64,000 nucleotides of DNA, from the NCBI GenBank assembly GCA_950295325.1, contig OX485809.1, forward strand, positions 37,763,081 through 37,827,080, written 5' to 3'. A program made the translations under genes and the position numbers. A model generated the notes under the pieces. That model was not told the origin of the DNA. It saw only the letters and a program-made list of their open reading frames with translations, and did not search any database. Origin of the DNA: Polytrichum commune (Eukaryota; Streptophyta; Polytrichopsida; Polytrichales; Polytrichaceae). Of the stretch, positions 34,660 through 44,240 are shown piece after piece (the first letter of the stretch is position 1; every line of letters starts with the position of its first letter).

Positions 34660-36470
34660 TTTCACCATTGTGTAACTCTAGCAAGTGCCATGAGCATTGG
34701 GCCTGCACATCCCATACATGCGTATGATTAGCTCCCCATACCAACCTCCAAGCTCATAGCTTGGTTACCAAACCCTCCTACACATACATTCTCCCCTTTG
34801 CAGGTAGCCAATGGTTAGATGCGGACTTCCATTCATGTGCATCCAATTTTGAGTTGATCATCGTGTTGCCGGAGCAACACTACAACAACCCAAAGCATAC
34901 TTGGCAACTTTGCACTCACGTTGGGCCAATGCCTATGGAGGTTGCGTTGTTTTGTAGCAGGTAAGGTTGGTCGGCAAAACCACCTTCCCATATAAGCCTC
35001 TAGGACTTTGTGCATGGCCCTTGCGCCACTGTCAAGTAACATTTTGTCTCACTTCTAAGAATTGGGGCCATGTAGACGTTCTCCCTTAGCCGCTGGGGCT
35101 GTAGCCCCCCCCCCCCCCCCCCCGTAGCTTCAAACCTCCATAATTTCATTTTTTTTTATCTTGAAGTTTATTAAGCAACTAGTCCATTGACATCCATTCT
35201 TTACGGAGATGCCAATAGACTCTTCACTTGCCCCATTCGGGAAAGCATTGCGTAAGTTTTGGCTATCCCAACCTCGGCAATTTTGAGCGCCACTCCCGGG
35301 TCACTGTTGTCCCACCACAACGCCCTCTTGAGCGTTGGGCGCCATCCCTAGGTTGAACCCCACTCAAATCGTCATATCTACTAGCTCACACCTCTCATTG
35401 GGGAGTTCTTGAGCATTCTAAGCTATAAGCTACCCAATGCTCATGGCCTTACACTTGTGATTCTTAATTTCCGTGGGTGCGAGGCGTTCTCAACGCTTGG
35501 GACCCTCACCCACACTAGGATCACTTGGGCCCCCTCACTAATGACACCACAAGTCATGGCTGTTACTCTCGAATCCCCTTTGTGCCCAGGGTGTTGCGTC
35601 ACTCCTCATGGAGAGGTGTGTGACGATGTCCTTGCTGACATGATGATGGAAATATTTGCAACCACTTTGCAAAAAAACGCATTCTTATGGTTTTTCCATT
35701 AAACACCACTTGTTGACTAGGATGCCCTTAAAATTAGAAACCACGTGAGATAAAAATTAGGATCAATTTAATTTGTTGAGGGAAAAAATATAAATTTATT
35801 AGAATTACCATAGCATTGGAAATATGTCCCCTACATGATTATATGTAAAATAGGGTGGTGACTAATTCCTTCATTTTATTAATTAGTAGAAAAAGAACAG
35901 GGTTATAGATATTGGATCCCCCTAGAAGTGTGTAGTAGGATCAATAGAATAATTATGGTTTTTGAATTTGAATGCAATTCTTTTTTGGAGTAGGTGTTTG
36001 TGCAAAATTCTATGTCTTGTCACAACTGATTGTAATTCTTGTTTTGTTCTATCTGTGTTTATAACTTGTCTATGTTAGCTTGTATATTTTGTTATCTCCA
36101 TGTTTATTGGTAACCCTTTAACTTGTACCCAAATGCTATTGGTTGTGTTTTGAATGGTTCTTTGAATGATTTAGGATTGGTATAATTAATTAAAACCAAT
36201 TAAATGACAAGATGAATGATGTGAAATGTTTGTTGCTCACATACTTGATTTTGCAATACTATAGTATTATGTCCATTATTTGGTACTTGTACAATATATA
36301 AAAACGTATGGTGCCAAAAATTAGCCTCTCTAAATAATTACAAATAAATATAGGTTGTTAAAAAATACATCAAAGTAGCTTTATATTTACAAATAGGGCA
36401 AGAAAAAAATATTGAGAGGTGCATGAATATCACCCCATTGAATACCCCATTATCGCACGTGGTTACAAAA
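34660..36470. other. Unidentified DNA between the two gag parts
   Basis: About 1.8 kb that does not continue gag; probably an insertion. It has a patch of higher GC (34,660-35,700) with a C homopolymer at about 35,106-35,123, then AT-rich DNA. Frames of 97 codons (35,409) or less match nothing recognised. No end repeats found. Confidence 0.4.
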
Positions 36471-36524
36471 CGTAAGGGGGTGTGATCGCCCCGAGTTATT
36501 ATATTTCAAGTCCTCGGGGTTTGA

Positions 36525-36840
36525 ATATAGTTTGATGGAAAGAGTAAGAACCATTCGTATGGGTATAAATGAAATTATTGATAGTTATTTGGGGAGAATG
36601 AGTGATATATTCTTAAGAATGGGCACACACCATATTCCTGATAACATTTTGAGACACATTTTTATAGAAGGATTTGTACACGTTTGAGTTAAAGATTTAT
36701 GTGAGAGACCATACACTAGCCACTAGAGAAGATGCGTTTGCATCAGTATAGGCATGGAAAGAATCTCAAGTGGAGGATTGGTATTTTTTTATAATTATAA
36801 TTACGACCTCTATGACCGACCCAAAATGATCACCAATGTA
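36525..36840 (+). pseudogene. Gypsy gag, C-terminal fragment
   Basis: Reads FEYSLMERVRTIRMGINEII then YLGRMSDIFLRMGTHHIPDN, ILRHIFIEGF, and after a stop KDLCERPYT and, in another frame, REDAFAS..AWKES. This is the usual gag order: M-x-R-M/I-x-x-x-E-x-x-x-Y-x-x-R-M, then IP-x-x-x-L-x-x-x-F-I-x-G, then L-x-x-x-V-x-E-R-x-P. The frame is broken by at least one stop and one frameshift. It follows directly from the type of fragment at 34,282. Confidence 0.55.
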
Positions 36841-36902
36841 ACCTTGTTCTACCTAATAAATCATTGACATATCTAAATGCTAAGCCAATGATTGACGCCA
36901 CA

Positions 36903-37985
36903 TAGTTCAATCATCCTAGTGCATATGTGGTTATTCTAGCAGCCTACACAAATGACGTAGCACTTCTAACCAACAAACTAACATTTCTCCAACTTCAATT
37001 CAACAAACTCGACCAATAATGTGCATGGGTAGGAATGGACCTAGACATACCAAAATGTGCAGTCACTGGTTGCCCCAACAAATCAAAACTAAACCCACGA
37101 ACCTTTAAAACACAACTACGGGACACAAACATTAACTTCAGAAACCAACCAATACTCATACTTAGCCAACACGAATCATATGTCTACCTTGGAATAAGCC
37201 TAGTCCCATCATTACAATGGAAAACACAAACACACATACCAACGACCAAATTAATAAAACAATGTAAATTGTTAATCACATGCCTAGCCACCATAAAACA
37301 AAAAATACATATGGCAGACATAGTAATACGAGCAAGTATTGCATATAGTTTTTACGCCGTCCCATACTCACTCCTAGCCATTAAAAAACTTGATAGGAAA
37401 ATAACCGCTCTACACAAAGCTATTTGCGGCCTACCAAAATGTACTTTGAATGCAGTTACACAATTTTCATACGACATGTTTGGCACAAAGACATTCTCAC
37501 TCAAAAATGCATACATCACATGGATAGGAGAACAACTCATTAACGCCCTCAACAATAATGATAGACTAGGAAGGATATACAACAGATTAGTAAAACACAT
37601 ACTCACCAAACATGGAGGTGCACAAAATCTTACACGCATATCACACCACGGTTGTATAAGATCACCAATCACAAGAACCTTATTCCTACTTAAAACAAGT
37701 TGTGGAGCCCATCTCAAAAGCACAATAGACAAATTTTCCCTCCTCCCCACACCACTGGAAACACAATGGATGCGGCAAGCAAGGAATATACCAACAATAA
37801 CCCCCGCACTATCCTTAAAATATCTACACAAATTAACATTACATAACATAACTGAAATCAAACACATAACACACCCCAACGGTACATACCTAATGACAAA
37901 TGATGAATTTAAACACTACTATAGCTCACCCACTAAAATTATAAAAAGAAACTGCATTAAACCACACCAGAAAACTCTTTTGTGA
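36903..37985 (+). pseudogene. LINE reverse transcriptase, C-terminal part
   Basis: The frame opens with NHPSAYVVILAAYTNDVALL. This is RT motif C, but the usual A/Y-x-D-D catalytic pair is altered to T-N-D, so one catalytic Asp is gone. After an in-frame stop at about 37,018 a 316-codon frame runs from 37,035 with CAWVGMDLDIPKC just around it (motif D region) and YVYLGISLVPSLQWKTQ (motif E and thumb start), typical of non-LTR RTs. The remainder is the helical thumb (AICGLPK etc.). RT motifs A and B are absent because of 5' truncation. The first Met has no special meaning. Confidence 0.7.
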
Positions 37986-38088
37986 AACCTCATGCCACAA
38001 CCAATGCCCAAATATATGCCTAACATACATCACACCAAACACCTTAAAAAACGAATATCACATACAAAACCATAGCATACACACAAGG

Positions 38089-39330
38089 TTGCAAGAACAC
38101 AATACACACCCTCTACCCCCACCATCTCTAGAATACCCAAAACCACCCCTACACATCTTAAAGGACCCCACACATTTCCCAATATACACCATACTTAATG
38201 ATCGCCTGAGTACATACAAAGATAAATACAAAATCACAAAAAAATTCACATCCTACCTATGCCAATGGTCATTCCCAAATGAGGAAACTTACAACAAATG
38301 GGTGTCCCAAAGAGATTTGTTTCCTTGGAACCACCAAAACATCATAAGCCATAATATCCTAATCTTAACACAATACTACACACGGAAACAACACCAACAC
38401 TTCACTACCATACTACAAACAAACTTCAATCAGGAACAAATGAGAGACACCCGATTTATACCCCCACCACGAATCATACCTCTATGCCTTCACACCAATG
38501 AATGCAACCCAGAAAACGATATTGCCTACACACAAAACACTATTCAAACTCAACACAGAGTATCCCACATATACGATAACACTGGCCATCACTTGATCAC
38601 CATTCCCAAACAAAGACTAAAATGACTATGGGAACAATACCAAACAACTTTAAAGAAACCCCAACATCTCGAGCCCCCCCACCCAACCATTTGAAACGGA
38701 AGTTGCATGGTTATATCAACGATATAAATATAGAACTTTCAAAAATGATCCCCTAAAACTTTTACAATACTCGCTTCCAGAGGCCATCCTTGAACACTTC
38801 ATAGACTCCTACCAGATCACACACTCTTACTTTTCATCACCAATAACATGCCCCACCACACTTAAACAATTATACTTTTCATTTCCCCGAGACGGAGTTT
38901 TTGGATCAATAGGCACATTGTTTCAATACAAATGGCAAGGACACCTCAACCTCCACGAAAGACCTTTTCCAGACTCACATGTTATTGCACACTTCAAAGC
39001 TGACACCATCACATACAAAGAACCAACAATTCCACCAAAACTACGAAGTGAACTTAGAACAGAAAGTCGCGCCATACACACTCTATGTGTCCATCACAAA
39101 GGCACACCCACTGGATCAAAAGGATATACCCAACAAATGTACAATATTGCTAACACCCTACAAATATCCGCAATGCTCACTCAACCCGCACCACCTACAC
39201 CGCAAGACACCCCGGTAAATCGTAGTATAAAATGGTCTAAACTCACAAACCCCCCTCATCCACCAACCACCCAAACCCCCAATGTTCCACTAAACACTAA
39301 CACTAATAGATGTCTACCCCTCAAATACAT
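38089..39330 (+). pseudogene. LINE linker region between RT and RNase H
   Basis: Two frames, 38,089-38,625 (178 codons) and 38,918-39,463, separated by a frameshift/stop region around 38,626-38,917, belong to the same polyprotein because the coding bias (A/C-rich, Pro/Thr/His-rich) and the order are continuous. I recognise no domain here. It is longer than the RT-RNase H spacer of most LINE clades. Confidence 0.5.
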
Positions 39331-39340
39331 ACCACAATTC

Positions 39341-39800
39341 TGCTACTACACAGATGGATCATTCAAACCACCTAAAGAAACATCCCAAGGACACTGGAAA
39401 CGCGGAAACACTAGAAACCACTGGACATTGATAGGTATGGTATCTACAATTCTAAAAATCTAAAAATTGCAATAAGACTACCAGGGCTACAAAACATACT
39501 ACGAGCTGAAATGATGGCCATACACCACATTCTCCAACTCCTGACCACCACATATCGTGATGAACCAACACATATCTTCACGGATTGCCTTAATGTCCTA
39601 CATTTACTAAACAATCAAATCAAACACCCCACACTACATAATAGCCACCCAGACAAAAATATTCTTGAATCCATGACCACAATGCTACAATCCCGCACAC
39701 AAACCACCACACTTCATAAAGTCAAAGCCCATGCTAGCATAAATGGCAATGAACAAGCAAACACATTAGCCAAAGTAGGATGCGAACTAGATCATAGAGA
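39341..39800 (+). pseudogene. LINE RNase H domain
   Basis: The first active-site motif is YYTDGSF (about 39,341-39,361). After a frameshift the second is RAEMMAI (39,502-39,522) and the third is FTDCLNVLHLL (from about 39,575). The last is KAHASINGNEQANTLAK (about 39,722-39,772), where the family Asp of the H-x-x-x-x-x-N-x-x-A-D pattern has become Asn. The D-E-D-(D) order is that of type I RNase H, which removes the RNA strand during reverse transcription. Broken by one frameshift and the lost Asp. Confidence 0.75.
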
Positions 39801-40147
39801 CGCCAAATGCCACATGACATGCACACTCTACACCATACTACCTCCAAAAAGATGGGTGGCACTCAATGCAAGAAACACCAGACAAAGGCCCCATACGACA
39901 CCTTGGAAAACACGTCCTCAAATATGACAACAACCATAATTTAGAAGTGATAGCTAACCAAACACACCAACTACACAAGTGGCTCGAAAATAAAGATATT
40001 GACAAGACCTTATCAAACAATTTTTGAAAAAATCCAAGTATTACGAATAAACAAAAAAATATGCCTGATCATATTTCAAACGGGACAATACATGGGCCAC
40101 GCCCGGAAGCAACTCTTCTTTGGTAGAGAAGCTTACCCATAAAAGCG

Positions 40148-40729
40148 TGTCCCATCTGCAACTCATCAGACGCAGATTCATGGTTACATGTACTACTTAA
40201 ATGGAAACAACAACACATTCATGCACTTATAATAAAACAACATAACAAAGTTGTATGGGAAGTACATAGACTAATTATGTCAAATAAAATATCTAGACAC
40301 TATACACTTATGAACGCGGGAACATTCAATGAACGACCCCAAGAAAATACCATGCCAACATGGCTATTGCCATGCACATGTGGTACCCAGAGATGCCATT
40401 GCAATGCGAGGTTTAAACCGGACATATTGTGCATCATAGGACATCCATATAACCACCCCCCACCAGAAGCCCCTACAACAGGAATCACCATACAATTCAT
40501 AGAATTTACATATTGTAATGACATATTTGCTGTAGAAACCCTTGATAGGAAAATCACAAAATACCAACCGCTCATCAATAACATCATAACAAGAGGATGG
40601 AATGTAGCCCCACTCATGGTACTAGTCGCAGGCGCAAGAGCCACTACACACATCCCATCAATGAAAAACCTGGAAACAAAATTCAAACTCCCTCTCATAA
40701 AAATAAAAAAACACATTCCAACAAATTAA
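40148..40729 (+). pseudogene. LINE CCHC motif and restriction-like endonuclease
   Basis: CPICNSSDADSWLHVLLKW (40,148-40,203) matches the C-x-x-C-x(n)-H-x(4)-C motif that precedes the endonuclease in R2-group LINEs, with the final Cys changed to Trp. A 150-codon frame from 40,277 then contains CTCGTQRCHC, FKPDILCI (PD, near 40,412), IEFTYCND (E-x-T, near 40,498) and RKITKYQPLINNI. PD ... (D/E)-x-T ... K-x-x-K-Y-x-x-L is the pattern of the R2/Dualen-type restriction-like (PD-(D/E)xK) endonuclease that nicks the target site. The distance between PD and E-x-T is plausible. This assignment is from motif order, not a search. Confidence 0.6.
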
Positions 40730-41096
40730 CATAATTGCCACACAATATGCACGCTCAATACTAGTTCATAAACGAAGACTAGAGAACCAACAATCTATCA
40801 CAGACCTTCATGACCTAGCATAACTAAATAAACACACTTATAACCCGGTACACTTTACCCTGTAAAACAATGCCACTATACTAGATAAACCCCACTAACA
40901 ACTTTCACATGCTACCAGTTACCGGTTAATCATTTATTAGTTACTAATATAGTGTCTACTCCCTGCAAAGGATGAAGTAGTTTTACATCTAACTCCATTG
41001 GCCTAGGGCGTGGCCAAGGATGTTTTACGAACATACACTCTATTCACTCCGGCTTCCTTTGGAGACCGGAGTTCTGCTTCTTCTTCTTCTTCTTAT
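40730..41096 (+). other. LINE 3' untranslated region
   Basis: Non-coding tail of the LINE after the endonuclease. Just before the end lies an inverted pair CTCCGG/CCGGAG (about 41,046-41,070), followed by a CTT run (41,071-41,095) that is probably the 3'-terminal simple repeat used in priming. Gypsy gag sequence resumes directly afterwards. Confidence 0.5.
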
Positions 41097-41137
41097 GGTT
41101 GTTCCACCAAAAGGTTATATTGAAACTTTCATCGGTT

Positions 41138-42290
41138 GTTTAAACTACTCAGCAAGTGTTAGCCCTTATAGACATTACTAAGAAGTTGACAAATCTAGAA
41201 GTCAAATTTACTAAAGGTACTAACAAACGACCGCAACCAACTACAAAGAAGATTACTATTTGGTGTATTAATTATAAGGGACATGGTCATTTATCTAATG
41301 AATGCCCCACTCCAAAAGATTACGAATCAAATGTACATTTTTTGGAGGGAAACATTCGGTCAATGAGTGTTGGAATGTGACTAGGAGTCGTGCAGTTAAC
41401 CTTATAGCAACCAATCAATTGCAACCTTGGCAACAAGAGTAAATTGATGAGGGCCTAAGGCAAGCTATAACCCCCAAAAGAAATTTTAATCGTAGAGAAG
41501 TACCTCTTAGTTTTGGATTAGACCAAGTTGGGGTGATACTAATCAACCACCAAACTGGAATGGTCCACCACATAACCCTAGAACCCAATATTATAAGGCA
41601 CATATACCAAATCAATTTGTTGTATGTTTTTGTTGTGGACAAGTAGATCATTTTGCTAGAGATTATCCTAATCCCATAAAAGTTTAGTAGTATATTCCAT
41701 TGTGTGGAAATTGTAAAGAAGCAGGGCATCCCACAGTTGAGTATACCCAACCAAGGAAGTAGGGTTCACCATTTAATAGAGATTGAAAAAAAGGGTAAAC
41801 ATATAACTATTTGAGAAGAAGGGAAACAACATACAATGTGCATATAGTACAATATTCCAAATTTGATCCTTTGAGAGAAAATCAAATGGAGGAGAAAGTG
41901 AATGTGGTGACTACTAGATTCCACAAAAAAAACCTTTAATACAACATGAAGGGTCTAGTATTGAGAGGCTTAATGAACAACACAATGATGTAGAGACTGA
42001 TCTCTATGAATATTCCCAAGCACCATTGATTAGAGATCCAATTGATAAACCAATATTGGAATCTACCTTGTTACCTACAAATCCATTACAAATAATGGTC
42101 CCTTGTGACACCGGGATTCCATTGCCCACTTTCGTTGTTGATTCTCTAGTCCACGTCAATTTGCCCATATCACCAACAAATATTTCTTGATCTAACGTTG
42201 TAAGAAATGGTACTCCTATTAAGAATAGACCTCAACCTCATCATACACACCAATGGTGAGAAACCAAAGGCCTTAAACTAAAGCATCACC
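41138..42290 (+). pseudogene. Gypsy gag zinc knuckles and spacer
   Basis: Three CCHC-like motifs follow one another: WCINYKGHGHLSNECP (41,261), VCFCCGQVDHFARDYP (41,622) and LCGNCKEAGHPTVEYTQP (41,698). In each the C-x-x-C/H-x(4)-C spacing is recognisable, but key Cys residues are replaced by Tyr (motif 1: C to Y at the second position; motifs 2 and 3: last C to Y). Multiple knuckles of this form bind RNA in the nucleocapsid part of gypsy gag. Several stops and frameshifts lie between them. Confidence 0.6.
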
Positions 42291-42306
42291 TTCTAGATTA
42301 TCGAGG

Positions 42307-42770
42307 GTGATGGCATTATCCAAAGACCTTAAACCCTACGATATCATGGAAGATTTAGACAAAATACAACCACATATAACCATGAAACAATTTCTGGTTG
42401 TAACACCACAATGTCATAGTTCTTTAAGTATGCGCATGATACGTAGATGGTCTAGATTAGTAGTGATACATGACATAACCTTAAGTCAAGATCCAGGAGC
42501 CCCTACAACTGATGTCATTATAGGAGGTGCTCTTATACTAGGATGCCAAACTGACATGGGATCAAGTGTCAATTTGATGAATGTCAAAACCATGAATGAA
42601 TTAGGAATAACATCAAAATGAACAACTATTATTATTTTGAAGATGGTGGATAGTAGTCAAGTCAAACCATTGGGAGTTTTTGAACAGATCCCAACTCTCA
42701 TAGCAAATATTGAGTATAAAATTAAGTATGTCATTTTTAAACAATAAACGTTACACCATCCTATCCACGT
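42307..42770 (+). pseudogene. Gypsy aspartic protease region
   Basis: A 104-codon frame ends with ILGCQTDMGSSVNLMNVKTM, the retropepsin active-site loop D-T/S-G-S/A in altered form (D-M-G-S-S). It continues after a stop as VKPLGVFEQIPTLIANIEYK, the typical segment after the first protease loop in plant gypsy elements, and a degenerate flap/second hydrophobic segment (VIFK, then IHVFLDARG where L-G-R-P is usual). Not functional. Confidence 0.55.
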
Positions 42771-43344
42771 CTTCTTGGACGCACGTGGTTGCTAGATGCA
42801 CACACCTAAGAAGATTGGAGGAAGGGTACATTTACAATAGGAAAAAGATTGGAAAACATAATTCTACCTTATAACCTACCCAATACCATGGTGAAACCCA
42901 ATTCAATGAGATTGAATTCGCTACTGATGGTGTTTATGAAATAGAAAATGAAACTACTATAAGCGAGTCTATACATTATGTGAATGATGTATCATTTAAG
43001 TATACCACTTGGTGATGGAGATTCGGATGATGTTATTTTGGCATGGCAAAATACCGTACCAATAAACACGATTTCTATCCATCTACCATTGATGTATGAA
43101 CCACAAAATTTGAGAACAATCAATATTGTACAACCATAAGCAAAACCTAAAGCATTAGATGAGGATGAGTTAGCTAAAAAATGAGAGTCTTCCATGTTTG
43201 AGTTTGATTGACCTATTAAGAATTATGTGGTCAAAGACGTGTGTATGCATATGGATTTGGGTGATGATGATACACCTCATATTATCAAGATATATGAGAA
43301 AATATCCAAAGTTGAGTATTGGAGACTATTAATGATGATGATCG

Positions 43345-43893
43345 GTTATGACTAGTAATGGATGGGTTTTCCGGATACAATCAAATTCAATATATTCACC
43401 ACATCGTCTTCTAATATCTTTCATTACATCATGGGGAACATTCACACATGGACGAATGTTATTCGGTCTATGTAATTATTTTGGTATTGCTTCTAGGCTA
43501 GGAACCAACACCTTTTGGAAATACCTTCATCTTACTATAAAGTTATTTTTGGATGATTTTGTAGTATACAGTGCAATGGAGAAACATGCCCAACACTTAC
43601 AAGAGTGTTTTGATGAATGTATGGCGGAATGGATCTCTAGCAACACTACAAAATCTGTGTTTCTAGTTCCATTTGGCAAATTAGTTGGTCATATAGTTTT
43701 TAAGCAAGGAGTTGCTATCAATCATGCTAAGATTGCAACCATTGTGTTTTTACCTATCCCAACTACAGTTACTAAAGTAAAAAGATTTTTGGAACATACT
43801 GGATATTATCAAAGATTTATTTTTAGGTATTTTGTCATTGCCTTACCATTGACAAAATTATCAAAAATCATAGATACCCCACGCATATTTTAA
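43345..43893 (+). pseudogene. Gypsy reverse transcriptase fragment
   Basis: The frame contains SWGTFTHGRMLFGLCN (motif B region), a damaged stretch, then KLFLDDFVVYS (motif C; FLDD in place of the usual Y/F-x-D-D), EKHAQHLQECFDECM, KSVFLVPFGKLVGHIVFKQG (motif D/E) and KIATIVFLPIPTTVTKVKRF then LEHTGYYQRFI (RT-RNase H connection). This is the classic Ty3/gypsy order. The start of the RT is frameshifted (a GFSGYNQIQ-like segment is in another phase), so the frame is a remnant about 180 residues long. Confidence 0.75.
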
Positions 43894-44240
43894 GCCAATA
43901 TTTTGTTTGATCATTCATTTGTTGCAAAGTGAATGGTCTAGATGAATTAATACAAATTGGCATAATTCAAGCAATAGTCTAAATAGAGGGAAAAAACACT
44001 TGGTTGTGAAGCTTTGTGCTATGGTCTAAGTGATAACTCTATTGTCTAGAGTGTGAAACCCTTGACAACATTTGGCTAAATAGGATTTTGTCTTGTGATT
44101 GTGAGTGACCTTCTATTATGAATGAAAGCCAAAGTGGTCTTAGTAAATGGTATGATGGGAAAGAATTAATGAGGTTTGAAATAAATTATGTCATCATTTA
44201 CAAAGTCAAGTTGTGAAATCATGTGTTGTTTAATTGTCAA
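43894..44240 (+). pseudogene. Very degraded gypsy RNase H region
   Basis: Only faint traces remain in several frames, such as KWYDGKELMRFEINYVIIYK, which resembles the end of the gypsy RNase H domain (R-W-x-x-x-L-Q-E-Y-D-F-E-I). Many stops. Integrase is not visible downstream. Confidence 0.35.

Larger units (their letters stand above)
36890..41096 (+). mobile_element. 5'-truncated LINE with RNase H and R2-type endonuclease
   Basis: A non-LTR retrotransposon remnant inside the gypsy gag. Domains in order: end of the RT palm and thumb (36,903-37,985), long linker (38,089-39,330), RNase H (39,341-39,800), CCHC motif (40,148-40,203), restriction-like endonuclease (40,400-40,729), then a 3' tail of about 370 bp with a CTCCGG/CCGGAG hairpin (about 41,046-41,070) and a terminal CTT run (41,071-41,095). 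The strand is very A/C-rich. Stops, frameshifts and lost active-site residues show it is dead. The 5' junction lies between about 36,840 and 36,905; no clear TSD. Confidence 0.75.
34200..44240 (+). mobile_element. Decayed Ty3/gypsy retrotransposon, interrupted by other insertions
   Basis: Pieces of one polyprotein appear in order on the plus strand: gag N-terminal part (34,282-34,650), gag C-terminal part (36,525-36,840), zinc knuckles (41,261-41,757), protease (42,480-42,760), reverse transcriptase (43,345-43,893) and a faint RNase H (to about 44,240). A LINE (about 36,890-41,096) splits gag from its zinc knuckles. About 1.8 kb of unidentified DNA (34,660-36,470) splits gag again. All parts carry stops or frameshifts. 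No LTR or integrase was identified. Confidence 0.65.

Noticed and set aside
37352-37879. 175-codon minus-strand frame opposite the LINE reverse transcriptase
   Set aside because: A shadow frame: the plus strand carries RT motifs, and the minus frame has no recognisable domain.
40300-40716. 138-codon minus-strand frame opposite the LINE endonuclease
   Set aside because: A shadow of the plus-strand frame with PD...E-x-T motifs.
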